Shown here: positions 16,911 to 28,075 of the stretch, one piece after another
Layout of the letters: the number at the start of each line of letters is the position of its first letter
How positions within the stretch are numbered: the first letter of the stretch is position 1
Assembly (NCBI RefSeq): GCF_001039355.2
Contig: NW_019773570.1
Coordinates: forward strand, 374,783-438,782
Length of the DNA: 64,000 nt
Reading direction: 5' to 3'
From: Lingula anatina
Lineage: Eukaryota > Brachiopoda > Lingulata > Lingulida > Lingulidae
Notes under the pieces: model-generated
What the model was told of the DNA's origin: nothing
What the model saw: only the letters and a program-made list of their open reading frames with translations
Databases searched by the model: none
Position numbers and translations under genes: made by a program

Positions 16911-19648
16911 GATCTCGGTATGTTGATCAATGTATGTCTTTATTGGAATTTTATTTCTTTTATATTTGTTTTTAATTAATCTATGGAGTTTTAGATAATG
17001 TATGTAAACAGCGCAGAGCGAAAAATAAAAACAATTATTATTATATCATATCTGATATTGTAGAATCTAAGACCATACCAATCTCTTACTTAATACTTGA
17101 CAACGTAGATCTGATAATTCATTTTATTCTTAAGAAACACCTGTACATAATTATCCCACACTAAAAGTTTTTTATCATTTGTATTTTTGTACATTCAAAT
17201 ATTTAATGAACATAAAAATCATGCTGCCTGGCAAGATTTATGACTGGCAGCATTTTGCCATCCTGACTTTCAATTCAAACTTTACATTTATATCTTTTTA
17301 AACCCATGTGAGTCATCCTTCATGAGCAGGTGGAAAACATGATAACTCCAGCTTTGTATGTCTACTTAATGGCATGATATGATCTCGAGATCGTTGACCA
17401 GTATTAACTGGTTTTGACATACGTTCTTGTACTTTTAAGGAGCTCTATTCGGGTTTTACACGCCAGAATGCAGCTTCTAGTTTAATGCTTTAGTTCTAAA
17501 TGACTGGTCAAGCATTTGGAACGCCATTTCTTTCTACACAGGGAAAAGGTAGGTACTTTTATTTGAGCGGTTTTATCTTTTTTAAGACCTGAATTGGGAA
17601 AGGTATTAGCTTTGCAGGATACGTATGGTAGATTTAGATCATATGCAGAATATCTTTAAACAATAAGACATATTTCAACTTACAATAAGTGATCTAATAA
17701 CACACGTTCAAACCCAATAATTAAACAAGGACATTACGAAACCGCAGAAAACGGAGAAGAAAGTACGATATTTGATATCTTTATTTAACGTATATAGACA
17801 GTATTTTAGAAATATTATAAAGCCATGGAAGAAAGTTCATTTGATATTTATTATAATGTATTTCATCCTTACAGCACCAACGTTAAAATCTGATCATGTT
17901 CCCCCAATTATCCAAACCGTTGCCCAAAAGATATGGTTTGGCCTCTCAGAACCCCCCCCCTCCCCTCTCCCCCCCCCTTCCGTCCCACTTACAGGGAGAG
18001 ATATGGTAAGGAAAAATGAACTTTCGAAACTATGGAAACTTCTTTCTTTATAATGTTTCGGTATGCATGATGTGCCCCAAAGAACCTATAAAATTTTTAT
18101 TTTGTGGACATCAACTTGTTTCTGGCCTTTATGGAACGCTGAATTCAAGAGGTTAAAGTACTTTAAAGGTATCTGTTTAATTTGGAAGAGAAAGCAAGGT
18201 AAATATTCTGTATTGCACCAACTTAAAAAGGACATTTTAAATTTATTATTTTGAACTAAATGTCTTTTTTCATGCGAGTCGTTTGCAAGGAGGTATTTCA
18301 TGTTAACGACAGACACATTAAGCAACATACCGTGTCACACTGACATCACAAAAATAGAGAACATCTTGGTTAGATGTGATTTTTTTCATTTTTTAACTCA
18401 TCATAATGCCTTATGCCTCCAAAAAGTATCTTTTAAATAAAGCCAAACAATTCGTGTTAGTTACAGTACAGTATCATAACATTAAACTGCAAGATACGCA
18501 TCAGTCAGCCTGGTTGATAATATTTGGTCGCTGAGATATCACAAATGTATCAGACGTCTTGCTATCTATTATTAAGATGATACATCGACTACATAAAGCT
18601 CACTGTTATTTACAATACTGCCAAAGAAGTAAGTTCATTTGATATTAATTATAATGTTTTTCATCCATAGAGCACCGACATTAAATTCTGATCATATTCC
18701 CTCGATTATCCAAACCGTGAATGAGCCGTCATTTTCCAGAAACATATGGTTCGATCTCTAGGTACCCCCCCCCCCCCCCCCCGTTCCACGAACAGAGAGA
18801 GAGAGAGAGAGAGAGTGGGAGTGTGAGGGAGGCATGGAAAATACAGATGGACTTTCGGAACTATGTGAACTCCTTTTTTTGTAATGTTCGGGTGTGCCAG
18901 ATGTGCCCCAAAGAACCTATAAAATTTTTATTTTGTGGACATCAACGTGTTTCTCCTATTAGAAAATAAAATCTCGTGGACAGGGCCTAAACGCTGAATT
19001 CCAGAGGTTAAAGTACTTGAAAGGAATCTGTTTAATTTGGAAGAGTAAGCAAGCTTCAAAAATAACATTTTAAACTTATTATTTTGAACTAAATGTCTTT
19101 TTATGCGAGTCGTACGCAACGAGGTATTTGATGTTAACGACAGACACATTAAGCAACATACCGTGTCACACTGACATTGCAAGAAATGGAAAACACCTTA
19201 GTTAGTTGTTGCTGCCTTTTTATTTCATATCTTCTCAAGTTGTCTGATATCATTACATAAATTGACATACTACAAAATTGTTTAATTACTTGTTCTTAAA
19301 CAATTTCCATTTTCAATTTTATATTTTCAGAGGTGGAAGGGAGCGGAAAAATATATTTCAAAAGGTGTCTAAATTTTTAACGATAGTAACGTACTTTGAT
19401 TTTAATGCACTTTAGCCATATTTTATAAAAGTAAAAGCAGTGACTACTGTTCACTGAATTTAATTGCCTTAATATCGTGATGGCGTACAATAATCGTGTC
19501 AGTTGAACTTTAATTTCTTTTTTTTTTTCCACTTTTTACTTCTCATTTTTTCTATTTTAGCTCTGTCAAAGTCGGATTGGTTTGAGAAGCAAATAATGTT
19601 TGAAATGATGTCAAAATTGTTATCAGTTGGAGGCCGCCAACGAGCGTC

Positions 19649-21672
19649 TTAGTTCGGGCCCTGCATATTCTCCTGATCTTGGTCGTGCCCATGATCAGCG
19701 ACTTGATACTGCGGAAAGTAGGGATATTTAGCAACCGGAGCGTAGGGGTAATGAATACTCGCTGAAACGAGAATAAACGAGATCTTGTTATCAATGTCGT
19801 TGCAAGAACCGCTTGGATCAAGTGCACAATCAAGTGAAAGCAAGTTTCTTAATCAAAATTTGAGACAAACTATAAGCCACTGGTTTGAAAAGCATTTTAC
19901 AAAGGTTAGCTATAGGTGAGCACACAGAAAATCAACCTATAGAATAACGAAAACAGAAAATGAATATATTTAAGTTTTTCCATTGATGTTTTCCGCCTGC
20001 AGATAGTTTTGATAAATAGACGATTAAGAAATGATGTTTACTTGTTTTGTTCTAAAGTAAAGTTGTTATTATTTGGAGTTGAGATGTTCCAATGAAACTA
20101 ACCCCGAATTGAATAAACGCGAAGCATTACAAAGCTACTGCTGATGTTGAACTTAAATAACTAACCGCTTAGAGAAATTGAAGACATGGAAATCATTTTG
20201 ATTGTTCCTTACAGTCCTTTTGGCGAAAAAATACCCATCTTTTGCAACTAAGATATTATAATTTGGCAAATTCTAATTCATTGAGAAGCAAAGGTCAGTG
20301 GAAACTACCCTCTATTGTCCAGCGTGCCTAGACCATGTCCAGTATCCAGTATAGTACAGGTATACTGATAATATAGCATGTCTATACCAAGCTCAGTATA
20401 CGGTATAGAATTGACCATCCAAGAGTACGATGGGAACAAGAACAGGCGTGTTAGTCCGTTAATTTGGTTGTATTCAGCGAGAGTCCCTGCTGAGTTAGTG
20501 AGCACTAGCGTATTCTACAACCTCTGTGTAACCATTTTACTTACGTCTTGGGCAGTCTCTTGGACATCCCACACAGATCTCTTTGTCCTCTGGTCCACAC
20601 ATAACACTGTCCACTGCAGGTCCGGTACATTCTGGTGAGTTGACCGGGGTAGGGTTGGTACAACTACGGTGTCTGATCTTTATTCCGTTACAACAGCCAG
20701 TGTTGATGGACCACGGGGACCATCCGCCAATGACTGAAAAGATGGAATATTTAGTCTGAGTTTGCTCCAAGCTGAGGACATTTTACAGCAAACATTTCAC
20801 AGCAACTTCAAACAAAGTCATTGAATGTTTTGAGAGTGAAATGCTGTAAATGAGACGGGTGTGCGCGTGTGGTAATATTCCAAATGGAACTTGTTCTGGA
20901 AACCTGAATTATCATTTTAAAAAAGAATACCAGTCTTGTTACTTGTAAGCTTATATTTTGTGGATGGTTTTTTGAATTCCCAGCATGTTATAACACTTCA
21001 ATGAAAATCTGAAAACAAAAACGAGCACACTTACTGACACACATGTGGGTATTACATGGTTCCACCTCAACAGACGCTCCGGCACAGCAAGAGGGTTTGG
21101 TACCAACGTTATAGAAATAATGGTAGTGAACCTGCTTCACAATACACTCTCTTGTTCGCATCTTGATTCCTCCGCCACAACTCGCCGTGCACATGCTGTA
21201 ATTACCCCACGCGGCCCATTCGGCAATCCAGGCTAAATACGAGGGCGCATTGATCACATCATGGGCTGGATATTGAAGACAAAAAGAATAGTTTCCATTA
21301 ACATGCCCCATGGGATAAAATTAGAGAACGAAGTGACTGGAACTTTTTATATTATCATTTCAAGACAATATGAAAGATTACTCATTGCATTAACGCTGTT
21401 GCTGACACATACATTGTAGCAGATGGTTAGATACAGTCAATTCAAAGAGGAATATCATTTAAAAAATAGAAACAGTGAGTGAATGAGCATTCTGTACATT
21501 TTACAAGATGTATTGATAAAGTTAAATCCATAAAAAGTATGGATAATTTGTTTTTGTTTGAGAGAAAGATAGAGATGTTTTTATCTTCACGAAGTAAATT
21601 AAAAATTCACATTTTACCTGCCGAATGCGCCCAGAGTCCTAGAAAAAGCACTCCGATGAAACTTGTCTTCAT
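19649..21672 (-). CDS. TSP1 gene 2: near-identical paralog of gene 1
   Basis: Exons 21618-21672, 21035-21265, 20545-20733 and 19649-19761 have exactly the same lengths (55, 231, 189, 113 nt) and phases as gene 1, giving 195 aa. A second in-frame ATG sits immediately upstream (21673-21675), so the protein could start one residue earlier. The leader reads MKTSFIGVLFLGLWAHSAG. The first TSP1 module (AEWAAWGNYSMCTASCGGG) and second module (GGWSPWSINTGCC) are intact. The tail differs from gene 1 by single changes (YPYFPQ for YPYYPQ, DQEN for DQDN). No frameshift or stop is seen, so both copies look functional. A secreted matrix or mucus protein is likely; its biochemical role is not known. Confidence 0.88.
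20428..20500. repeat. Half-element related to the 60.3-kb fold-back
   Basis: GGGAACAAGAACAGGCGTG, then a TTAATTTGGTTGTATTCAGCGAGAGTC-type block, resembles one arm of the fold-back at 60288-60540. A matching half lies at 13905-13975 near gene 1, so the insertion preceded cassette duplication. Confidence 0.5.
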
Positions 21673-21675
21673 CAT

Positions 21676-23041
21676 CCGATGGTGAAACCCCCGAGGAGAC
21701 GCGTCCAGCGAGTAGAAGCTCCACATTTATAACACCTGAGAGACAGTTCTGCCAGGTCAACGTTGCCATGGTAACAGCTCGTTCCGGTCGTTTCACCAAT
21801 GAAAAAAGTTGAGGCTGATGACGTCCCAGCTGCCCAAGCCGTCTTCAGGTAACCTCGGGTGTTCACATCTCGACGTTAGGGGAGAGGGGGCGGGGATGCC
21901 ACGGGGACTAGGAATGAGTGTTTTTCCTTCAAAAGACGACCTTTCGCTTGCACCAACTTCACCTCAAAGATATGCATGTGCTATCTGCCCATCTATGTTT
22001 ATAACCATCTTTCTATTTCAGTTTAAGTCGTGCATATTTTCGATGGAACTACCCCCTCCCCTCAACACAAAGAAACTGAAGTTATTTAAATGTGTTTTTT
22101 CTGGTTGACTGAAATCGCAAGCAAAATAATGTAAGTTAATAATTGTAAACCGCGCAGAGAGACACAATGCAGTGCTCTTTCTGTGAATCAGACTTTAGTT
22201 TTTTTTTTTTTACTTTTACGTTTTCCGTAGAAGCGTATTTTATCATAACACAATGTATAGCTTTATTATTATAAAACTGAAGAATTGCACTACTGGCCGC
22301 CAGGAATGGCCTAACTCGGTAGGAATCGGGTCAAGCTGGAATGGCACGAATCTTTATCCTTGTCACCAGAAAAGACACAATTGACATCCCAAATGTGTCT
22401 GTGAGTTTACACTAATGCGTGTGTAATGTGCATGTGTGCTTGTGTGTGTGCGTTTGTGTGTGCGTCTGTGATAATGTGCTTGTGTGTGTTAATGCGTATG
22501 TGTGCCAGTGTGTGTGAATCTGTTTGTTCGTGTGTACGTACGTGCGCACGTATGTGTGTTCATCTCCGCAGTTTCAGCTTTGGTGCTTGAGACACCTCAT
22601 CAGATGATCATTACTAGTAAAAATATTTGTCATGCAATATAAATACTTCACCAAAAGGTATGCAGTTCTAAACAAAAGATCAAAAGGATCCAGAATTGAC
22701 ACTGTTGCGAAAATACCATTAGAGAAAACATAGTAATTTTATATTTTCAGAATTTTGCTAATTTGATAAGGACCTTAACAAAAATAAAATTTTAATTTTT
22801 GCACCTAAAAATAGTATATAACTTGGCCTACAAACCTTGTTTGGAACGGTGAAAACTTAAATTTTTGATTACGTTTTTATAATAGAACAAAGATAAATCT
22901 TGAATAATTAAAGTGAAAATAAAATGTTGTATTAGATGTTATTGTCTCCTCAATATGCATTGTCCTAGGTTTTCTTTTTCATTTCGTTTTCAATTTCACG
23001 TAAACGTAAGTCTTTGTCGTCTGCTTCAATCCAGGAAAGAA
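21676..23041. other. Spacer between TSP1 gene 2 and gene 3
   Basis: Contains the gene 2 promoter (homologous to that of gene 1), a TG-rich imperfect microsatellite at about 22410-22560, and AT-rich sequence. No coding exon is supportable. Confidence 0.6.
21725..21731 (-). promoter_or_regulatory. TATA box of TSP1 gene 2
   Basis: TATAAAT on the minus strand, about 53 bases upstream of the ATG, identical in sequence and spacing to gene 1. Confidence 0.6.
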
Positions 23042-25158
23042 CTACTTCCGGTGTAACACGTGATCGTGGACATGGCCGTCATCTGGACCGTGGTGGTGGT
23101 GATGGTGAAACATGTACGCTGAAACGAGAAAAATACCTCATTTTGAGTCGGAGAGTCAGTTTCAGGTAGTGCTTTCCATTTCTTTTAAAGAATACAGATC
23201 TACGTTTGAAGAACAAAAGAGATGAACTCCAAAATGTGGACTGACATTTCTTAAGGTACCTTCCAATTTAATTTGCCAGAAACTAAAAAGGAAGGATATT
23301 ACAGAAAAAGAGTGTGACTTTACAGAACACATTGTTTGAGTAACCATTCTACTCACGTCTTGGGCAGTCTCTTGGACATGCCACACAGATCTCTTTATCC
23401 TCTGGTCCACACATAACACTGTCCACAGCGTGTCCTGCACACTCAGGTGAGTTGACCGGGGGAGGGTGGGTACAAGTACGATGTCTGATCTTCAGCCCGT
23501 TACAACAGCCGGTGTTGATGGACCATGGGGACCATCCGCCGACGACTAAATGAAAAAAGAAACACATATTTGACAGTTCTCTGGATTTCTTTTATACTAC
23601 GAGGACAAATTACGATGTAAAATTTAATTAGAATCGACAACCCCACGGCGACCACATCCCAATTCACATTATAATCCCGAAGAACCTCTGCAAATCCCTA
23701 ATGTTAAGTCAATTAATCCTGGACGTTTCTAGTTCGTCACTATGATGGTTTAGAAATTAACTATGTGAAATAGATTATACATGTATATAATCCTCTGTCC
23801 CAGGGGCAGCCTGACCAAATTCAACATACCTAGCCGAAGGAACCCCGTACTCCAATTCTACCTCAATAGCACTTCAAACCATTTCATTGACTTTTCGGTT
23901 GCAAGATGCGTTGCAGTTGCAAAATGCGCTTAGATGCATAATGCGATTCTACTAGTAGCGCCGCATTTTGCAACTGAACGCATTTTGCAACCGGTTGCAA
24001 AACTCATTGGTGATTTTTCGTGCAACCGATGAAACGTTTCAGTTCAAGCTCTTTACTTCAACCTCTCTATACTCTGCGGCAATTTAGTGAAGTTCTTCCA
24101 GACTCTGCTTGATGAATTATGTAATAGACCCCATGCTAACAAGTATAGCAGCAACGAAACTGTATCGTTAGTTGTAGCGACCTTGTCATGCTTGTGCATC
24201 ATCCGAGCCCTAATCCTTTTGTTCCCCAGAGGTAGGGTGAGATCTTGACAGAACGAGGGATGAGACTGCCATTAAGGGTAAAAATGTGAAAATACCGCGT
24301 GGGGTCCAGGGGCCATCTGCATCGATCTCAAAAATGAAATTCTTGGCACCCAAAACGTCGGAATCAGTAGACAGTCAGAAAAATATCATTACCGCCGAAG
24401 TGCATTCAGTTTTATGCAGCATCCATGTCGTATTATAGCTTGAAAGACATTACATCGAAATATTAAAGCTAGACCACATTTTGATACTGTCTATTGAATG
24501 AAGAAATAGTGCTGCTTATTCTTTCCGTTTTAAATTCCAAACGGTAAACAAAATTAAACAATATTAAAATGATGACAGAGGTAGACTTACTGACACACTG
24601 ATGCGTATTACAGGGGACGATCTCAACGGACGCTCCGGCGCAACAAGAGGGCCTCATTCCAACGCTATGTAGGGTGTGATAGTGGACTTTCCTAAGAATA
24701 CACTCCCTCGTTCGCATCTTGATTCCTCCTCCACAACTTGCAGTACAAATGGTGAAATTGCTCCAGGTGCCCCACTCGGCGACCCAAACCACGTAGTCAG
24801 GCCCGTGAGCTACGGCGTGGGCTGATAATTAAGAAACAGTTTTAATTCATTTGTCATAGGGTATGAAAATAAAGGAAAATAAATTGTTAGAAATTTCTCA
24901 ATTTTTTTTCAATATCAGTGTGTAAAAGAAGCAAAGATGAGACAATTGGAAAAACTTCAATAAACAAAAGGTAAATTATATATGTGATATACAAATGAAA
25001 AAAACCAACTGAAAATAAAGAAGAAAAAATATATTAGTTTAAGAAAGATTAGAGAAATGACAAAATGACCATTTTCAATAGAGTTAACAGGCCAAATACT
25101 AACCTGACGTCAACGCCGAGAGACTCAGGATAATCCCAACCACGCCAACGAACTTCAT
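23042..25158 (-). CDS. TSP1 gene 3: two TSP1 modules with natural His6 tail
   Basis: Exons 25104-25158 (signal peptide, starts MKFVGVVGIILSLSAL), 24591-24821, 23357-23545 and 23042-23118. Exon phases match genes 1 and 2; total 552 nt, 183 aa. Exon 2 holds AEWGTWSNFTICTASCGGG with WxxW and an N-glycosylation site. Exon 3 holds GGWSPWSINTGCCNGLKIRH. The last exon encodes a 25-residue tail with six consecutive His (163-168), then GPDDGHVHDHVLHRK, giving ten His in all. That composition suggests binding of Zn, Cu or Ca salts outside the cell. The tail has no alignable match to those of genes 1 and 2, although the acceptor flank (TCTCGTTTCAG) is conserved, so the tail exon has diverged far faster than the modules. 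Function unknown. Confidence 0.87.
23896..23993. repeat. Hairpin built of TTGCAAAATGCG motifs
   Basis: Left arm about 23896-23930 and right arm about 23957-23993 are imperfect inverted copies (GGTTGCAA, then ATGCGTTCAGTTGCAAAATGCG on the reverse strand). The unit TTGCAA(A/G)ATGCG is also repeated directly within each arm. It lies in intron 2 of TSP1 gene 3. Confidence 0.7.
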
Positions 25159-26770
25159 GGCCGCCCCTTGCTGAAACCTTAAGACAGCTGCGTGGTGCAT
25201 ATAAGAGTGTCGCGTATTTAAATAGTGAACACCGTCACCGCAGACACATTGTGTCACGGCAATTACCCTTAAAATGTTATGTAATTTGTTGTTGCTCTTA
25301 ATTGCCCCTAATTTAAAAGTGTCAGGCCGTATCCAGCGCCGCTTAAACCTAAATTGTTATAGGACTGAAAACAGGAACTAGACCGTTTGCTTGCAATTAA
25401 AAGTGGATTTCGCTTGGGAGGCTGGGTCGACCCTTGTCATTCCTCGAAGTGGTAGTTGTTGAAATCGGTACCCTTTGTTGATACGTTGCTACTGAGATTT
25501 GATCTTCTTGTTGTTTTCAACAGTTTTTTTCTTGAAACTGTGCACGGTGCAGCCTGATATTGTCTTAAAGTGCGCGTTGCAAAGATTTGAATTAAACATT
25601 ATTTTCCTTGTTAATATTCTATTCAAGTAGTCATTGTAACCATCGTTGTCATTTGATTTGAAAAATGGGTCTGTGTCTGAATCTGTATGTTTTAACGTTT
25701 TACTATCTGTTGCCAGTGTAACGAAACTGAGGGTCTGTGTAACAGAAAGTCCGCCCTCCATATTGTTATAATGGTTAGGGTTAGTCTGACCTAAGTGGGT
25801 CAAAATCTAGGGCAAGTCTCACCTGTACAAATGAATGAGAAGCGGACTCTCTGTTATGGAGGACTATCTGTCACGTTACACCGGCATGGCAGAAATTATC
25901 TATATAATTATTATTTTCATTTTCATTTTCAACGATGTTCTTATGTTATTCAGATTGTGTTAGATGAAAAACTACTAACACTGCTCAATTTGGTAACGTG
26001 TTCAGTTGTATAAAAGGCGATGTCGCACGTGCGCGGTGATTTATTACTTACCGACAGAGTGAAGTTATGGTTTAATGATACATGTAGCTTGTGAAAAATT
26101 TATGTATTTAATATAGTGAAATTTAGATTTCACATTATATAGAAGTGTTTTGTGTGATTTACATAAGTTTACATTTTTTTTATGATTATAATCAGTATTG
26201 AAGGAAGGCTATGGGCATTGTGTTTATCAAAGTGTATGTTGGTATGGGTGTGGCATTTTCATGTATTTTTACGTTTTTAATAAATTACAGCAACAGCTTA
26301 GATTGTCATGACCGTCTCTGGGAAGCCAGTTGGCAGCGGAGAACGAGTATGGATATCGTTTTTAAGTAAGTGTTTGAAATTAAATAATTAGTGAAGTAAA
26401 CTTACACGTATGTAAAGATTGATTTTTTTAGACAAGATTACATGAATTAAGTTATTTAGTATATTTGGTTTATTTACCTCGATATTTAATTTTTTATAGT
26501 TTTCACCAGTTTCTGTTCAGTTCAGTTGAATTCGTCTGTGAACAGTTCACACTGTGATGTTTCTTCGTTTTTACTCGTGGTCCGCTATACTATCCCTACA
26601 ATCATCCTTGGGACTTTGAAAATGGCTGGCTGGTCATTTCATTACATCATCCTTTACAATGGGTATAACAGCCCGCTTGGCGCCAGGTGTCGCTAGTGTG
26701 AATTCAGTACTTCCACAGTCGCCATTTTGGAAATAACACACGTGGGACTGTGGCACTGCTCATAATAAAC
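25159..26770. other. Intergenic DNA upstream of TSP1 gene 3
   Basis: Includes the gene 3 promoter region to about 25500. An imperfect inverted pair at about 25737-25885 (AACAGAAAGTCCGCCCTCCAT against ATGGAGGACTATCTGT) may be a small MITE. The rest is AT-rich. The minus-strand frame 25489-25803 has no recognisable domain. Nothing else is supported. Confidence 0.5.
25215..25224 (-). promoter_or_regulatory. TATA-like box of TSP1 gene 3
   Basis: The palindromic TATTTAAATA lies 57-66 bases upstream of the ATG and is preserved in the relic at 16612-16621. A second candidate, CTTATATG, lies at about 25197-25204. Confidence 0.5.
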
Positions 26771-27001
26771 ATGCCTCAGTATTGTTGTGTACCTGAATGT
26801 CAAAGTCGGAAAGGTGGGCATAATTTTTCTGAGGATTCAGGGCTTCGTTTGAAGTGGAGGGTTGTCCATGTCAACACACCTTCCATGTTAAAGGGCCAGT
26901 CACAACTTGAACCAGGCACAGTAATTAGAGATAGAGGAGTTGCCTCAAAAAGAATACACTCAGAAAGGTTATTGATCTTGGCAAAACTTATAAAATTTTG
27001 A
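26771..27001 (+). pseudogene. Truncated THAP-like zinc-finger ORF
   Basis: The 77-codon frame starts MPQYCCVPECQSRKGG, a classic beginning of a THAP (C2CH) DNA-binding domain, and a Trp follows in LRLKW as in the family. The later Cys/His pair and the AVPTIF-type end are not visible, and the frame closes at 27001. It may be a decayed THAP transposase or gene fragment, or a first exon with a downstream splice I cannot see. Identification rests on the N-terminal motif only. Confidence 0.5.
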
Positions 27002-27133
27002 AAAGAGAGCTCCATAGCGAGAAAGTGCCCCTAGATAATGTCTTTCTTATGTCCAATTTCAGAAGAGATATTGTCAGTAAATACCTGTATATGCATGGTA
27101 GGCTATACTCAGTTACCATTCCAGTGGCGTTAT

Positions 27134-27301
27134 CAGGCCCGTAGCCAGCAATTTCAAAAAGGGGGGTTCTTTTTATGAAAAAGTGGACCTTTTTCCATAA
27201 AAACTTCATGAACCTAGATCAAATTTTACCCAGAGTGGACCTTTTCCCACCAAAAGGGGCGGTTCTTTCGAACCCCCCGACCCCCCCTGGCCACGGGCCT
27301 G
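27134..27301. mobile_element. MITE with CAGGCCCGTAGCCAG ends and GTTAT flanking repeat
   Basis: Begins CAGGCCCGTAGCCAG and ends with the inverse of CAGGCCCGTGGCCAG. GTTAT occurs immediately on both sides (27129-27133 and 27302-27306), consistent with a target duplication. The interior repeats GTGGACCTTTTCC and GGTTCTTT motifs. No ORF. Confidence 0.8.
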
Positions 27302-27306
27302 GTTAT

Positions 27307-28075
27307 TTATACACTCTTGGCATCGTGTTACATCCTAAACATGTTAGAAAGTACTTTTAATTAAGTGTTTTAGGTATTTCAGCTGCATTATGTTTGAATT
27401 CTTTATATTTCAAACCATCATTGGCAGCCATAGTGGGAGCAGTTGACTGCATTTGAGTTCGCTTCATATATCATTCGAGGCACCTTCTTACATACTTCAG
27501 CCTGTATTCAGCCAGCAGTCAAACCACACTCGTACGGCATTTGAATTTCATTCGGAATATTCTGACTGCAATTTGAAATTTCCTCCCGATTATGGCACTG
27601 ATTTTTCAATTAATTCATTCTGGCTGGTTTACCTTGATTCCTGCTGGTTCCGAATAAGTGCGACGGGGGCCTTAAGTCAGTTCGAATATCCCTCGAATAT
27701 CCCCTGTGATCAGAATGTTTCGAATGTTGTCGGAATGCCGTGAGAATATTTAGAATGCAGTCACAGAGCTGTTGGAATACTATCCAAATGCCATTCGATA
27801 ATTTTTCACTTGGAATGCACTTCGAAAGTTTTTAACATTCAGGCCGACAACAAGAATGGGTAAAACTATTTGAAATGCACTCGGAATGTTTAGAATTCTC
27901 TTTGAATATCCAGGATGCACAAAGAATTGTCTTTCCGACGGCATTCTTGTTCATTCTGCCTCTAGTGTGACGGGGGTATAAGTAGACGTTTATTGGTAAA
28001 GACAGGAAATGTGATTCAACCTCGGTAGTTGTTTATTTAATTTTATTAAATAATAGGAAACAAGACAGTAATAAT
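27307..28075. other. Noncoding repeat-like DNA
   Basis: 27540-27960 is unusually dense in GGAAT, CGAAT and GAATAT words (CGAATATCCCTCGAATATCC, CTCGGAATGTTTAGAAT). It may be a decayed low-complexity or satellite-like sequence. No coding evidence. Confidence 0.4.

Larger units (their letters stand above)
10590..16935. repeat. TSP1 cassette unit 1 (tandem segmental duplication)
   Basis: This segment holds TSP1 gene 1 and the relic of a His-tailed gene. It aligns piecewise with unit 2 (about 16940-25500). The left edges share TTTTAATTAATCT and GTAAACAGC. The genes, promoters and much noncoding DNA match, while the second gene is largely deleted here. Borders are approximate and judged by eye. 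Confidence 0.7.
15008..19648. other. Spacer between TSP1 gene 1 and gene 2
   Basis: Contains the gene 1 promoter, a poly-T run (15139-15160), the relic of a His-tailed gene (16230-16910) and the left part of cassette unit 2. Within it, a block of about 450 bp is repeated (about 17880-18330 and 18660-19160), and also occurs once in unit 1 (about 11710-12560). Each begins with CCAATTATCCAAACCGT or CGATTATCCAAACCGT. Open frames such as 15751-16107 and 16174-16491 show no protein signature. Confidence 0.6.
16940..25500. repeat. TSP1 cassette unit 2 (tandem segmental duplication)
   Basis: Contains TSP1 gene 2 followed by the intact His-tailed gene 3, in the same order and strand as gene 1 followed by the relic in unit 1. 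It lacks the fold-back MITE present in unit 1 and carries an extra internal copy of a block of about 450 bp. Edges are approximate. Confidence 0.7.

Noticed and set aside
23101-23118. His6 tail as cloning-vector contamination
   Set aside because: The exon has a native acceptor conserved with the paralogs, continues with varied His/Asp sequence to its own stop, and shows no vector sequence around it.
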